64,000 bases of DNA, from positions 1 to 64,000 of the forward strand of contig CAWCCQ010000007.1 of the NCBI GenBank assembly GCA_963794215.1, given 5' to 3'. Of this stretch, positions 9,122-18,550 are shown piece after piece. This stretch comes from DATKRB01 sp963794215 (GTDB lineage: Bacteria > Actinomycetota > Acidimicrobiia > Acidimicrobiales > RAAP-2). The notes under the pieces are model-generated. The model did not search any database. It was given only the letters and a program-made list of their open reading frames with translations, and was not told the DNA's origin. Numbering within the stretch: position 1 is the stretch's first letter; the number at the start of each line of letters is the position of its first letter. Position numbers and translations under genes: made by a program.

Positions 9122-9310
9122 TTAGGGCAGCGAGCCGACCTCGACCACCCACTCCTCGTTGGCTGCGTCCCAGAAGAAGCTCACCGCGCAGCGCTCACAG
9201 CGAGCGCGCTCTCCGTCACGGAGGAGCCTGTTCGGGTTCCAGGTGAAGCCGCCGCGGCAGCGGTCCACCCGGCAAGCGTGCCGAGCCGTGGCGATCCTTC
9301 GCCGAGACAT
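9122..9310 (-). CDS. small zinc-ribbon-like protein
   Basis: A 62-residue protein with two cysteine pairs, ACRVDRC and RCERC, separated by about 25 residues that include GGFTWNPNRLL. The end is FFWDAANEEWVVEVG. The arrangement suits a zinc ribbon binding one metal. Role unknown. It is cargo of the inverted-repeat unit. Confidence 0.45.
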   Translation of the reverse strand: MSRRRIATARHACRVDRCRGGFTWNPNRLLRDGERARCERCAVSFFWDAANEEWVVEVGSLP

Positions 9311-9778
9311 CTCGCGATCCTACTGACGCGGGACGCGACGAAGCCGGCCCCGAAAGGCCGGCCCGTCGAGTGAGGTCGATGGCATCAATCGTCCTGTCAA
9401 CCAACGTTTGCCACGTCGTGCCCGGCAGGTCGCAACATAACCGGCGTATTGGGCTACTCCCGGCTCACGCTGAAACCACCCATATCCGCACTTCCGACAG
9501 GGCCTGTGGGGCGACTGACCGTCCAGATCATCCGAGCTGGCGTCAGCTCGCTCCATCCGCCTCGACCTATCCCATCGGAACAAGCCAAGTTCGTCCTCGA
9601 TGTATGCGTCGCCTCCCTGAACTGCCGTGTCTCGCCGGGGAGACTGCACCCTTGCCCTGCAAGGGCCGATGTGGCCATGATGGCTGTGTCCCGCTCGCCC
9701 GCGTGGGTAGGTGCGGCGGGGGAAGCCGGAGGTCAGCGCAGGCGGTCCACAAGAAGGGTGAGCGAAGGAGGTATGCCG
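9311..9778. other. no gene recognised
   Basis: About 470 bases between divergent genes. Long frames cross it on both strands but show no family resemblance, and the minus-strand one runs antisense through the downstream monooxygenase-like gene. Confidence 0.35.
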
Positions 9779-10072
9779 ATGTATGCAGCCGTTCGGAGGT
9801 ACGAGGGCATCACAGACGACGCCGAAGCGGGACGCCTGGTCCGTGAAAGCTTCATGCCTCTCCTTGAAGAAGTGAGCGGTTTCATCGCCTACTACTGGAT
9901 TGACGCTGGCGAGGGCACGATGGCGTCCCTCAGCGTGTTCGAGGACAAAGCCGGTGCCGACGAGTCCGTCACAGTGGCGCATCAATGGGTTGAGGATAAC
10001 GCTGCTGCGCTCTTCCCAAACCCGCCGCGAGTTACCGAGGGATTGGTGGTCGCGAGCGACACGAAGCAGTAA
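9779..10072 (+). CDS. antibiotic biosynthesis monooxygenase-like (ABM fold) small protein
   Basis: A 97-residue single-domain protein: MYAAVRRYEGITDDAEAGRL, then SFMPLLEEVSGFIAYYWIDAGEGTMASLSVFE. This is the ferredoxin-like ABM/stress-response pattern (Y-x-x-R-x-Y, then GF-x-x-YY). Such dimers are heme-independent monooxygenases, or proteins of unknown role. The ATG at 9779 is chosen because AAGGAGG ends 7 bases upstream; the ATG at 9773 is too close to it. It is the last cargo gene before the right inverted repeat. Confidence 0.65.
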   Translation: MYAAVRRYEGITDDAEAGRLVRESFMPLLEEVSGFIAYYWIDAGEGTMASLSVFEDKAGADESVTVAHQWVEDNAAALFPNPPRVTEGLVVASDTKQ

Positions 10073-10246
10073 GGACCGTCGTGGTTCGGCCCGTCTTCCA
10101 CTATCTCCGATGTGCCGTTTGGGGGTACCGCGAACGTTGGCTGACGGGGGCACTAAGGCGGCGGTCAACGCCCGAAGCTGGCCGGCGCCTGATCCCCGTT
10201 CCCGCCTGCCGCAGTAAGCACCCCACCCCAGGCCCCCTGCTGTAGG

Positions 10247-10623
10247 CCGCCCGGCCCGTTCGGGCACCCACACCTCGGGCTGGGCACTGCTGGCGTGGAC
10301 AAAAACGCGATTCCGGCGCGATTCCTACCCGTTCCCCTGACGCCCGCTGAGCCCCCTCGGGCCCCTCAGGACCGGTCCTGGCGTTGCGGGCCCCAGAGGG
10401 CATTCTCGGCCACTCTCGTGCCCTTTATTGTTGCTACGTAAGGGTTCTCGCGAATTCCTTTTCCCAGGTTTCGTACGTCCGCCCCCGTCCGCCCTCGGGT
10501 CTCGGGTCGCCCCTCCGGGGCGCCCTCGCCCTCGGTGCTCCGGGGCCCCGGTCCCGTCTAGCCCCGGCCCTGTCCCCGGCGTCGTCCCTGGTCCCGGTGT
10601 CGTCCCCTCGCCGGCGTCCCCCT
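10247..10623 (-). repeat. right terminal inverted repeat, inner part
   Basis: This is the reverse complement of 5040-5416. It stops at a CT dinucleotide (10622-10623), where the IS110 element begins; the remainder of the repeat resumes at 12153. Confidence 0.8.
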
Positions 10624-10639
10624 TACCTTCTTGGTAGAC

Positions 10640-10860
10640 CCGTATCGACCATGATGCGGGTGGGAAGTCCGGCGGTGCCGGTATGGCTCATTACCCCCTG
10701 CAGCTGTTGATGGCCTGGGGGGTGTTGCCGCCGGCATGGTCGGTGCGTGAACCTCTGATGGGGACATGCGGCTGGATCGCTGATTCGTAAGGTGGATGAC
10801 GGCGAGCGCACCGTGGACGGCCTTCCCGTGTCGGACCAGACTGGAGACGAGCGAGGAGGA
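10640..10860 (+). ncRNA. candidate IS110 bridge RNA region
   Basis: IS110-group elements transcribe a structured guide RNA from the non-coding left end before the transposase. This gap has the expected size and position. GGGGGGTGT (10717-10725) is complementary to the ACACCCCCC that ends the element on the right, and GGGGAC (10760-10765) is complementary to GTCCCC at the target. C-rich sequence makes such matches easy, and no fold was calculated. Confidence 0.4.
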
Positions 10861-10868
10861 ACCGCAGG

Positions 10869-12087
10869 TTGGCTGCCCCAGAGCAGGTGGATGTCTGGAT
10901 TGGGCTCGACGTCGGCAAAGAAGAACACTTCGCCGAAGTCCTCGACGACCAGGGTGAGCGCCTTTTCGTCCGGTCGGTGATCAACGACGAGGCTGCTCTG
11001 GCGAGCCTGTTGGAGCGGGCTGCAGCGCACGGCACTGTGGGCTTGGTGATCGATCAACCCGGCTCGATCGCCCAGCTCGCTCTGGCGGTCGCTCGCGCTC
11101 GAGAGGTGCCGGTCGCCTATGTGCCGGGCCTGGTGATGCGCCGAGCCGCAGACCTCTATCCGGGTGAGGCCAAGACCGACAAACGCGATGCCTTCGTCAT
11201 CGCCGACACGGGCCGGACCCGGCGCAAACAGGTCCACTGGCTCGACGCCGGCTCCGACGAGCTGCTGGAGCGCCTCCGGGTCCTCAACGGGTTCGACATC
11301 GACCTCGCCGCTGACCAGACGAGGCTGTCCAACCGGCTCCGTGACGCTCTGACCTCGGTGTCTCCGGCCCTCGAGCGCGTACTCGGTGCCCGGCTCAGCC
11401 AAGCCGGGGTGCGGGATCTGCTGGCCAAGTACCCGACGTTGAGCGCCATGAAGGCGGCCGGTCGGGGCCACATCACGCGGGTCATCAAGGCCCGCTCGCC
11501 TCGCCTGGCCGCCAAGCTGACCGACACGGTGACGGGCGCCCTCGAGACCCAGTCGGTGACGGTGCCGGCCGAAGCCACGATCGGGCGGGTCATCGCCGAG
11601 CTCGCGAGCGAGCTCGACCGGGTCTATCGTCCGTCGCGACGCCCTGGCGAACGAGATCGAGGAGGTCTTCTTGGCCCACCCTTTCGGTGAGCTGCTCTCG
11701 TCCATGCCCGGGATAGGTCCGCGAACCGGGTCGAGGATCCTGGCCGAGATCGGCGACGGCTCGCGGTTCGCAAACGGCGACAGGCTGGCGTCCTACGCCG
11801 GTCTCGCCCCGGTGACTCGACAGTCGGGCAAGTCGATCAATGGCGAGTCCAAAAGCCGCAGAGGCAATCACCGGCTCAAGAACGCCATGTTCCTCGCCGC
11901 CTTCGCCTCCCTGCGTTCGTCCGATTCCAAGGCCTTCTACGACCGCAAACGGGCCGAGGGCAAGCGCCACAACGCTGCGGTGATCTGCCTCGCCCGCAGG
12001 CGCTGCAACGTCATCTTGGCCATGCTCGCCACCCAAAGGCCGTATCAGACCGGGCACAAGCCAGACCAGCTTGCCCAAGCCGCCTGA
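10869..12087 (+). CDS. IS110-family transposase (DEDD), one frame break
   Basis: The TTG start at 10869 follows GAGGAGGA. The first frame (to about 11630) has the RuvC-like DEDD domain: WIGLDVGKEEH, GLVIDQPGSIAQLAL, AKTDKRDAFVIAD. The second frame contains the transposase-20 half: SSMPGIGPRTGSRILAEIG, LASYAGLAPVTRQSG, NHRLKNAMFLAAFASL. Reading shifts by one base near 11630. The protein would catalyse guide-RNA-directed recombination of the element. The break could be an assembly error or inactivation. Confidence 0.75.
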
Positions 12088-12152
12088 GCCCACCTCACTC
12101 ACCAAAAATCCCCCCCGAACTGCTTGACAAAAACATGGGGACACCCCCCCCT

Positions 12153-12191
12153 TTTGTCGTCTCTTCGCCTCCCGTCTCCCTCTCTCCCCCC
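12153..12191 (-). repeat. right terminal inverted repeat, outer part
   Basis: TTTGTCGTCTCTTCGCC... to CCCCCC is the reverse complement of 5001-5039 and completes the right repeat after the IS110 insertion. AGATCGAT (12192-12199) follows at once. Confidence 0.8.
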
Positions 12192-12199
12192 AGATCGAT
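12192..12199. repeat. right copy of 8-bp target-site duplication
   Basis: AGATCGAT in the same orientation as 4993-5000, directly after the outer end of the right repeat. Confidence 0.7.
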
Positions 12200-12779
12200 G
12201 GGGGCGCAATACGTGAGCCTACGAATCGAGGAAGAGTCGCTCGACGACGCGGACCAGTACGCCTCGATCTCGATCGCCTTTGCGGTTGAACGTATCCTCG
12301 AGGGGTCCGTTCCCGACGGCGGTCTTCGGGGCATCCATCTTAAAGAGGTAGCGCTCGAGAAGCCCTGGATCAAAGACTACGACGCAATTGATGGCGGGGC
12401 GCCGGTCCAGTGCGTCCACACGATTCGACACGTCAAACTGGGTCCTGATTGTGGCGTACGACGGTGACACCAGGATGGGGGTGCCGCGATCGCACCCGGG
12501 CTTGAGGCATCGGACCGGGCAGTGTTGTGGGACCTGCGGGTTCGACCCGTATCTCGGTCGAGCGGTGTTGGGTCCGAGTTGTTTCGGGCGGTAGAGAAGT
12601 GGAGCCGAGCCAACGGCTATTACAAGCTCACGGTTGAAACGCAGAACATCAATCTGCCAGCGTGTCGCTTTTATGCACGAATGGGTTGCGAGCTGATGGC
12701 TATTGATCGATCCGCATACCCTCACTTCGCCGACGAGACAAGAATGTTGTGGTCCAAGGATTTGAAGTTACCGAGTTAG
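12200..12779 (+). pseudogene. GNAT acetyltransferase interrupted by the transposon-like unit
   Basis: The body begins QYVSLRIEEESLDDADQY, resembling streptothricin-acetyltransferase-like GNAT proteins. The acetyl-CoA-binding region VLWDLRVRPVSRSSGVGSELFRAVEKW and the end ETQNINLPACRFYARMGCEL appear in a different frame. Its natural ATG is probably at 4979, on the other side of the inserted unit. At least one more frame change occurs near 12440-12520. The ISAzo13 element starts at the stop codon. Confidence 0.65.
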
Positions 12780-14040
12780 GGCTCACCGAGAGTTTGATTG
12801 AGCGATCGTGTAGTTCCAGTCGCCGTGGAAGTCGTGGGGCGTGAGCGGCACGGCGGCGAGTTCGGCGTCGGTGACCTTGGTGCCGGTCTCGTAGTAGTTG
12901 AGGTCCTCGCTCGGCTCGGATCGTGAGCCCCTTGGTCGTGGTCGTGGCCGAGATGAGCTCGATGATGGTGCGGTAGGAGACGAGCGGTCGGCCCCGCCAG
13001 TTCATCGAGATGAAGCTGAACATCTTGTGCTCGATCCTGTTCCACTTCGAGGTCCCCGGCGGGTAGTGGCGGACGGTGATCTCGAGGCCGGTCTCTTGGG
13101 CCAGCTTGGCCAGCTCGACCTTCCAGAGCCTGACCCGGTAGCCGTTGGACCCGCCGGCATCGGCGGTGATCAGCAGCTTGGTGGCGTCGGGGAAGCGGGG
13201 CTGGCCCATCGCGTGCCACCAGCGCCGGATGGCCTCGACGGCGAAGCTGGCGGTGTCGGCGGTGTCGCCGACCGAGACCCAGCCCTCGTCGTTGGCCAGG
13301 TCGTAGACCCCATAGGGGACGGCCCGTCCGAGCTCTTTGTCGACGAAGTCGTGGGTCTTGGTCCGCGTCGGCTCGCCGATCGGGGTGGTATTCGGCCCCG
13401 CCGTTGGAGAACTCGCCCACCAGCTCCTTCTTCTTCGTGTCGACGCTGATGACCGGCTGGCCCGCCTTGACGAAGCACGCCGCACCTCGTCGTTCAGGTA
13501 GACGAACTGGGCGTCACGGTCGGGATGGGCGGTGCCCTCTTTCTGCTTGGACGGGGCCTGGAGCGAGTAGCCGAGGCGACTTCAGGATCCGCCCGACCGT
13601 GTCGTCGGTGATCTTGAACCCCTGGCGGACGAGCTCGTCGGCCAGCTTGGCCGGTCGACTTGGACGTCCAGCGCAGAAACGACATCGGGTTGCCCCGGGT
13701 CTCGGGGTGCACCAGCTCGTCGAGGGCCTCGAGAGACCCGGCTGCTTGTCCTCGAGCCTTGATGTCGCCGCCGCCGAGCGCACGCTGGCGCTCCGAGGGC
13801 TCGATGCCCGCGCCACCTCGCGTTCGGCCTTGATCACCGTGTTGCGGCTCATGCCCGACGCCTCGGCCACCGCCGACTTGCCACCGCGTCCCGAGCAGCT
13901 TCGGCCATCGCCCCGGCCACCACCCGGCGCTGCACCTCGTTCAGATGGGGCAGACCATCTCGAAGAATCGCGCGAGCTCGTCACGGCTGGCCTCCACCAG
14001 GCCAGGCTACATCACGCGCGTATTAACTATCGGTGGACCC
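12779..14040 (-). mobile_element. ISAzo13-family insertion sequence
   Basis: Imperfect inverted repeats close the element: GGGCTCACCGAGAGTT on the left against GGGTCCACCGATAGTT read from the right end at 14040. The single gene inside is on the minus strand. No clear target duplication was seen. Confidence 0.65.
12785..13984 (-). pseudogene. ISAzo13-family transposase, multiple frame breaks
   Basis: The best-preserved block (12910-13340) reads FVDKELGRAVPYGVYDLAND, then LLITADAGGSNGYRVRLWKVE, then PPGTSKWNRIEHKMFSFI. It contains the second Asp and the Glu of the DDE triad with the family's WNRIEH context. The N-terminal helix-turn-helix part (GKSAVAEASGMSRNTVIKAE) and the LADELVRQGFKITDDTVGR region lie in another frame, and the C-terminal DFHGDWNYT-like end in a third. 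The element is probably inactive unless the breaks are assembly indels. Confidence 0.75.
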
Positions 14041-14221
14041 TTCGCGCTGAACTAGTACCGTTGGCCGAGAGGAGGTTGGGTGATCTCCCAGGCTCGGTCA
14101 GAACTCACGCCGCACGTCACTAGGTTGTGACCCAGTGCATCCGCTTCAATCAAGGGATCGGGGAGACGTCGCTGGCGCTGCTGGAGATCGCCTCACCGTG
14201 GTCGGGGACCGGTCCGGTTTG

Positions 14222-14557
14222 CTAGAGGTTCGGTGGCGGGCTCTCTTCGTGGTCGGTCCACTCGGTCGCACCTGAAGTCATGAAGACCAGGGAGGTCGGC
14301 TCGAGGGTGGCTGGCTGGTGCCAGTGACCTCTGGGTATAACGAAGAGGCTTCCAGCTGGCAGGTCGACCCGTTCTGGCCCATCGACCATCATCACGATCA
14401 CTTCCATATGCCCCTCTACGACCTGAAATAGCTCATCGGTATCGGGATGCATCTCCCAGCCCGGAGCCAGCTTGGGGCCGTCCAGTCGACGGGCGAAGAT
14501 CGGGTAGCCATTCAGACGAACCAACTCGACATCATGACGGTACGGAAGTCCGTCCAT
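14222..14557 (-). CDS. cupin-domain protein
   Basis: About 111 residues from MDGLPYRHDVELVRLNG. The cupin motifs appear as WEMHPDTDELFQVVEGHMEV (G(X)5HxH-type, partly changed) and PAGSLFVIPRGHWHQPATLE (second motif with conserved His). Small single cupins are metal-binding enzymes or sensors of unknown substrate. The frame continues upstream into a different family remnant (SRAP), so the start at 14557 is an estimate. Confidence 0.65.
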   Translation of the reverse strand: MDGLPYRHDVELVRLNGYPIFARRLDGPKLAPGWEMHPDTDELFQVVEGHMEVIVMMVDGPERVDLPAGSLFVIPRGHWHQPATLEPTSLVFMTSGATEWTDHEESPPPNL

Positions 14558-14639
14558 GGCCAAGGCGATGTTCGCGGGTTCCACAGAGGCAACACTAGGC
14601 GAAGTGATCGCGATTTTGCGTCGTGCCGGCCTGCTGGAC

Positions 14640-14925
14640 CTTTGGCCTCGCACCACAAGGATGGCTTCCTCCACCCAAGCGGTCTGCTGCTCGTAGATTT
14701 CGTTTGCGGGGATGATGCACCTTCGTGCCTCGAACGCCCGCGGAATACTGAGCGCCTCGACGCGGGCGTTGATCATCCGGTTGCCGCGTGGTCGGGTCCT
14801 TCGCCCAGAGGAGCTAGTTCGAGCCACCGCATTTTGTTCAGCCGGCGGGTGTGGCCGTCCCGAAAAGGTGCGATGGTCACGACGGGCTGGGTCGGGGCCT
14901 CGTTCTGAGATACTCGCATGTTGGC
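14640..14925 (-). pseudogene. fragment of an SRAP/HMCES-like (SOS response-associated) protein
   Basis: Two minus-strand frames give NEAPTQPVVTIAP (normally YNVAPTQPV) and then RGNRMINARVEALSI and FEARRCIIPANEIYE, which match the middle of SRAP proteins that crosslink abasic DNA. The catalytic N-terminal Cys segment and the C-terminal half are missing. The second frame is fused by chance to the following cupin frame. Confidence 0.6.
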
Positions 14926-15090
14926 GGCTGCAAGGCGCGGGCTCGAACCCCTAGAGCTGCACCGGCGGACCACGTTCACGTTTGACGATCGCGGCGGGAT
15001 GACCATGAGACCGCTCCGGACCGATCGAGGGGCAAACGGTTCTCCTTTACTGGTTCTCGGGAGGGCAACCTTGGGGTAATTCGACACGAC

Positions 15091-15340
15091 GTGCCCGACG
15101 CGGCAGCACTCGAGCTCGAGCGTCTCTTGCACGCCGAACCGCCACCGTCCTCGCCTGGCGCGATGCCGGTGCACCCTGCCGGCTACCTCGACGCACTCGG
15201 CGTGCCGGTTACCGACCCCGGTCTCGGGTTGCCGTGGGTCTTGCCTGCACCACTCCGCTACGACCATGACGTGCACCTTGTCTGGTCAGGAACGAGTGAT
15301 GGCGACCGCCTGCTTGGCCAGTTCTCTGACGTGTTACTAG
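15091..15340 (+). pseudogene. hypothetical gene cut by IS630
   Basis: A plus-strand frame (PDAAALELERLLHAEP, PVHPAGYLDALGVPV, then DGDRLLGQFSDVLL) reaches the IS630 insertion point. Skipping the element, the same frame continues as GSLVDAGFREASDLWRHPEW, which supports one interrupted gene. Function unknown. Confidence 0.4.
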
Positions 15341-16476
15341 TAGCGCCCGTCATTAATTAGTTATATAAGTGTGATACGATGGTGCATGGCACGGACTGGT
15401 CGACCGACGGCGTTACTCGTACTTAGGGCCGAGGAGCACGATCAGCTTGTGCGGTGGGCTCGACGACACAAGTCCTCACAGGCCTTGGCGTTGCGCTCGC
15501 GGATCATCCTCGGCTGTGCGCAGGGCTTGTCGAACAAAGCCGTTGCCGAGCACGAGGGAGTGTCCCAGCCAACGGTCGGCAAGTGGCGAGCGCGCTTTGT
15601 CGAGTCCCGCTTGGACGGTCTCGTTGATGATCCCCGCCCGGGGCGGCCACCAACGGTGACCGCCGAGCAGGTCGAAGACGTGGTCGTCACGACGCTCGAG
15701 TCGACGCCTGAGCACGCGACGCACTGGTCGAGGTCGAAGATGGCCGAGCGGTCCGGTCTGTCGGCTTCGACGGTCGGGCGGATCTGGAAGGCCTTTGAGC
15801 TGAAGCCCCACCGAGCCGAAGGGTTCAAGCTCTCCAACGACCCCCTGTTCGTGGACAAGGTCTACGACGTCGTTGGGTTGTACTTGAACCCCCCCAACGG
15901 TGCCGTTGTCTACTGCGTCGACGAAAAGAGCCAGGTCCAAGCGCTCGCCCGCTCCCAGCCCGCGTTTCCCATGATGCCGGGCATGCCCGAGAAGCGCACG
16001 CACGACTACCTCCGCCACGGCACGACGAGCTTGTTCGCGGCGTTCAACACCACCGATGGGTCGGTCATCTCGAGCCTGCACCGCCGACACCGCAGCATCG
16101 AGTTCAAGAAGTTCCTCGCAAAGATCGACACCGTTGTCCCCGACGGCCTCGATGTCCACCTCGTCTGTGACAACTACGGCACGCATAAGTCCCCGGCAGT
16201 GAAGGCCTGGCTCGACAAGCACCCCCGGTTCCACGTGCACTACACCCCGACGTACTCGAGTTGGATCAACCAAGTCGAACGGTTCTTCGCCTACATCACC
16301 GCGGATCTGCTCCAACGCAGCGATCACCGTTCCGTGCACACGCTCGAAGCCGACATCCGAGCATGGATCGCAGCGTGGAACGAGAACCCGAGTCCATTTC
16401 TCTGGACCAAGACCGCCGACCAGATCCTCGAAAAGCTCGGTCCACTTCTACAACGAATTAACGGCGGAGGACACTA
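15338..16476 (+). mobile_element. IS630-family insertion sequence
   Basis: Imperfect inverted repeats of about 35 bases (15337-15371 and 16443-16477) enclose one transposase gene. Both ends lie in CTAG, the preferred IS630 target, of which the central TA is duplicated. Confidence 0.8.
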
Positions 16477-16477
16477 G
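15386..16477 (+). CDS. IS630-family transposase
   Basis: About 363 residues from MARTGRPTALLVL. An N-terminal helix-turn-helix region (GLSNKAVAEHEGVSQPTVGK) is followed by the DDE domain: VYCVDEKSQVQALAR (first Asp), VHLVCDNYGTHKS (second Asp) and YSSWINQVERFFAYI (Glu). It ends RINGGGH at the terminal repeat, as is usual for the family. Intact, so the copy may still be active. Confidence 0.9.
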   Translation: MARTGRPTALLVLRAEEHDQLVRWARRHKSSQALALRSRIILGCAQGLSNKAVAEHEGVSQPTVGKWRARFVESRLDGLVDDPRPGRPPTVTAEQVEDVVVTTLESTPEHATHWSRSKMAERSGLSASTVGRIWKAFELKPHRAEGFKLSNDPLFVDKVYDVVGLYLNPPNGAVVYCVDEKSQVQALARSQPAFPMMPGMPEKRTHDYLRHGTTSLFAAFNTTDGSVISSLHRRHRSIEFKKFLAKIDTVVPDGLDVHLVCDNYGTHKSPAVKAWLDKHPRFHVHYTPTYSSWINQVERFFAYITADLLQRSDHRSVHTLEADIRAWIAAWNENPSPFLWTKTADQILEKLGPLLQRINGGGH

Positions 16478-16890
16478 GGAGTCTCGTAGATGCTGGCTTC
16501 CGTGAGGCCAGCGATCTCTGGCGCCATCCCGAGTGGCCTCCGTCGCGCAGACCGTTCGCACGGGGCCTGGTGGTCCCGAGGTCGGCGTGGACACGGAGAT
16601 CGGCTTTCGCGGCCTCGGGCTCTGCGCGGCTGCAACGGCGGGGTGCTCAGCCCACCCTGACTTCGCGCAACGAACGCTTTTGTACAGTACTGGTCGGGAC
16701 AACTGGTCGTCACGGCAGGTCGCTGCTCGCCTTGGGCTCTCCTTCATCGGTTCGACCTTTGCCGCCACCTGACTCGGTGACGCTGCTCCTGAGGGGTTCA
16801 TACTCAGGTCTATCGTGGCGGCATCGGCGGCGAGGCGGTGCGGGAGGTGAGAGTGAACAAGGTCTGCCACCCGTGGCCCCAGGTCGGCGG

Positions 16891-17712
16891 ATGATTAGGG
16901 TCGACGAGGATCCTCGAAACCAGGTCCGTCATCCGAAAAAGGCGGGCGTCAGTTTCGGGATCGGCCTCATCGACTGGGCCGTGCGGCGAGACCCAATGTT
17001 GTTGGAGGCGGCAATCGAGGTCCGGCCCGCGGTGGTCTCGGTGAGCTTCGGCCACGACTGATCATGGGTTGACCCCGTCCACGCCGCCGGCATCGTCACG
17101 GCGACCCAGGTCTACGACAGCGATCAAGCACGACGGGCCGCTGATGCCGGGATCGAGGTCCTGGTGGCCCGCGGCGCCGAGGGAGGGGGTCACGGCCAGC
17201 CCACGATCGGGACCCTGCCGTTACTGGAGTTGGTGCTCGACGCCGTCGACGTCCCGGTCCTTGCCGCCGGAGGGATAACCACCGGTAGAGGCGTCGCCGC
17301 GGTGTTGGCGGCCGGGGCGTCAGGGGTGTGGCTGGGAACCGCTTTCGCCGCCTGCCCGGAATCGCTGATTTCGGAGCCGGCACGTCAGGCCCTGCTGCAC
17401 GCGTCAGGACCAGACACCGTGGTCACCAGCGCATTCGACGTGGCGCTTGGTGATCCGTGGCCGGCCAGGTACCCCGAACGCGTGCTGCGCAATGACTTGA
17501 CCGAACGATGGTCGGGACATGCGGAACAGCTGGCCGACGACAGCGATGCGGTATCGGCGTTGGTGGCTGGCATCGCGACCGGAGATCTCGCGCTGGTCTC
17601 CGTCAACGCGGGCCAGGGAGTTGGGTCTTTGATCGAAACCCGCTCCGCCGCCCATGTGATCGAGCGACTCTGCCTAGACGCGTCCACGCTTCTCGGAGCA
17701 TGGGCGCGTTGA
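16891..17712 (+). pseudogene. nitronate monooxygenase (NPD-like) with in-frame stop and lost N-terminus
   Basis: The FMN-dependent TIM-barrel family is recognisable from FGIGLIDWAVRRDPMLLEAA through VHAAGIVTATQVYDSDQARRA to GAEGGGHGQPTIGTLPLLE, VLAAGGITTGRGVAAVLAAG and VWLGTAFAAC. A TGA at 17059-17061 lies in the same frame between SVSFGHD and SWVDPVH, so this is a point nonsense change rather than a shift. The first 80-90 residues of the family are absent. It would have oxidised alkyl nitronates. Confidence 0.75.
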
Positions 17713-17977
17713 GCCAGATGCCGGGGCTGGGTCGAGAGCGGTGGGTCTCGAGGTCATGGCACCCCTCGACCTTTGGCTCTGAGCCCGGACCGGGGGTATA
17801 GGCCAGCGCGTCTGTGACAGGGCGAAATTAGCGTCTTAGCCATGGATCCCCTCGGACAGCGCTAGCTGCCAAGTCTCCAGGTCGCACGGGACAGCCGACC
17901 GCCGGGGGTCTAAAATCACAGCGGTAGTGCACGGCGAAGTCTCCGGGCGGATTTCCTTGCGTCAGAAGGAGGGCGAT
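17713..17977. other. no gene recognised
   Basis: An intergenic stretch of 265 bases before the NTF2-like gene. Nothing recognised; the promoter of the following pair should lie here. Confidence 0.4.
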
Positions 17978-18532
17978 ATGGCGAGCGACCCGGCCGGGCC
18001 AGATTTGGGTGCGGTTTTCGACACGCACGTGGCCAGTGAGTTCGAGACGATGGATCTGGTCGCCACCATGGCCACCATGGTCGACGAGCCCTCCGTCACC
18101 CACCTGCCGACCCTGGCCGGTGGGGTAGGCGCCACCGAGGTCCGGCGCTTCTACGACGATCACTTCATCGGGCACTGGCCCGAGAACGTGGCCACCACCC
18201 AGATATCCCGCACGGTCGGGACCGACCGGGTGGTGGATGAGATGGTAATGCACTTTACCCACGACCGGGTGATGGACACCCTTCTCCCCGGTGTGGCGCC
18301 GACCGGGAAGCCCGTCCGCCTACCGGTCGTCGTGGTGGCGGGTTTCGAGAACGGCAAGGTGGCCTACGAGCGCATCTACTGGGACCAGGCGTCGTTACTC
18401 GTCCAGGTGGGGGCCTTGGACCCCTCGGACCTGCCGGTGAGCGGGGATGAGCAGGCCGCCAAGATCCTCGAGCCGGACCGCCCCTGCAACGACCTCATCG
18501 CCCGGGCCGCCAGTCGACCCGAACCGGCCTGA
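17978..18532 (+). CDS. SnoaL/NTF2-like protein
   Basis: About 184 residues from MASDPAGPDLGAVF; this ATG is preceded by GAAGGAGG. The pattern (an N-terminal helix with EFETMDLVATMATMV, GATEVRRFYDDHFIGHW, VDEMVMHFTHDR, LPVVVVAGFENGKVAYERIYWD) fits the cone-shaped NTF2-like fold used by SnoaL cyclases and small hydrolases. The substrate cannot be told. The VOC gene follows 18 bases later, so the two are probably co-transcribed. Confidence 0.75.
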   Translation: MASDPAGPDLGAVFDTHVASEFETMDLVATMATMVDEPSVTHLPTLAGGVGATEVRRFYDDHFIGHWPENVATTQISRTVGTDRVVDEMVMHFTHDRVMDTLLPGVAPTGKPVRLPVVVVAGFENGKVAYERIYWDQASLLVQVGALDPSDLPVSGDEQAAKILEPDRPCNDLIARAASRPEPA

Positions 18533-18550
18533 AGAAGGAGGAGAGTCGCC

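Larger units (their letters stand above)
10624..12150 (+). mobile_element. IS110-family insertion sequence in the right inverted repeat
   Basis: A segment of about 1.53 kb interrupts the right terminal repeat exactly at a CT dinucleotide, with CT on both sides (10622-10623 and 12151-12152) and no further target duplication or terminal inverted repeats. This is the IS110 mode of insertion. The left non-coding end is long (about 245 bases) and the right one short (about 60 bases), as in the IS110 rather than the IS1111 group. Confidence 0.75.
5001..12191. mobile_element. transposon-like unit with 416-bp terminal inverted repeats
   Basis: The unit is bounded by long inverted repeats (5001-5416; 10247-10623 plus 12153-12191) and by an 8-bp direct target duplication. 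Without the 1.53-kb IS110 nested in the right repeat it would be about 5.7 kb. It carries a three-gene operon with an MBL-fold protein, several small zinc-finger-like or hypothetical frames and a monooxygenase-like protein, but no transposase of its own. It is therefore probably non-autonomous, or a composite structure mobilised in trans. An 8-bp duplication is made by several IS families, so its family cannot be assigned. Confidence 0.65.

Noticed and set aside
9320..10273. Minus-strand frame of 317 codons
   Set aside because: Runs antisense through the monooxygenase-like gene and into the inverted repeat; composition-driven, no recognisable motif.
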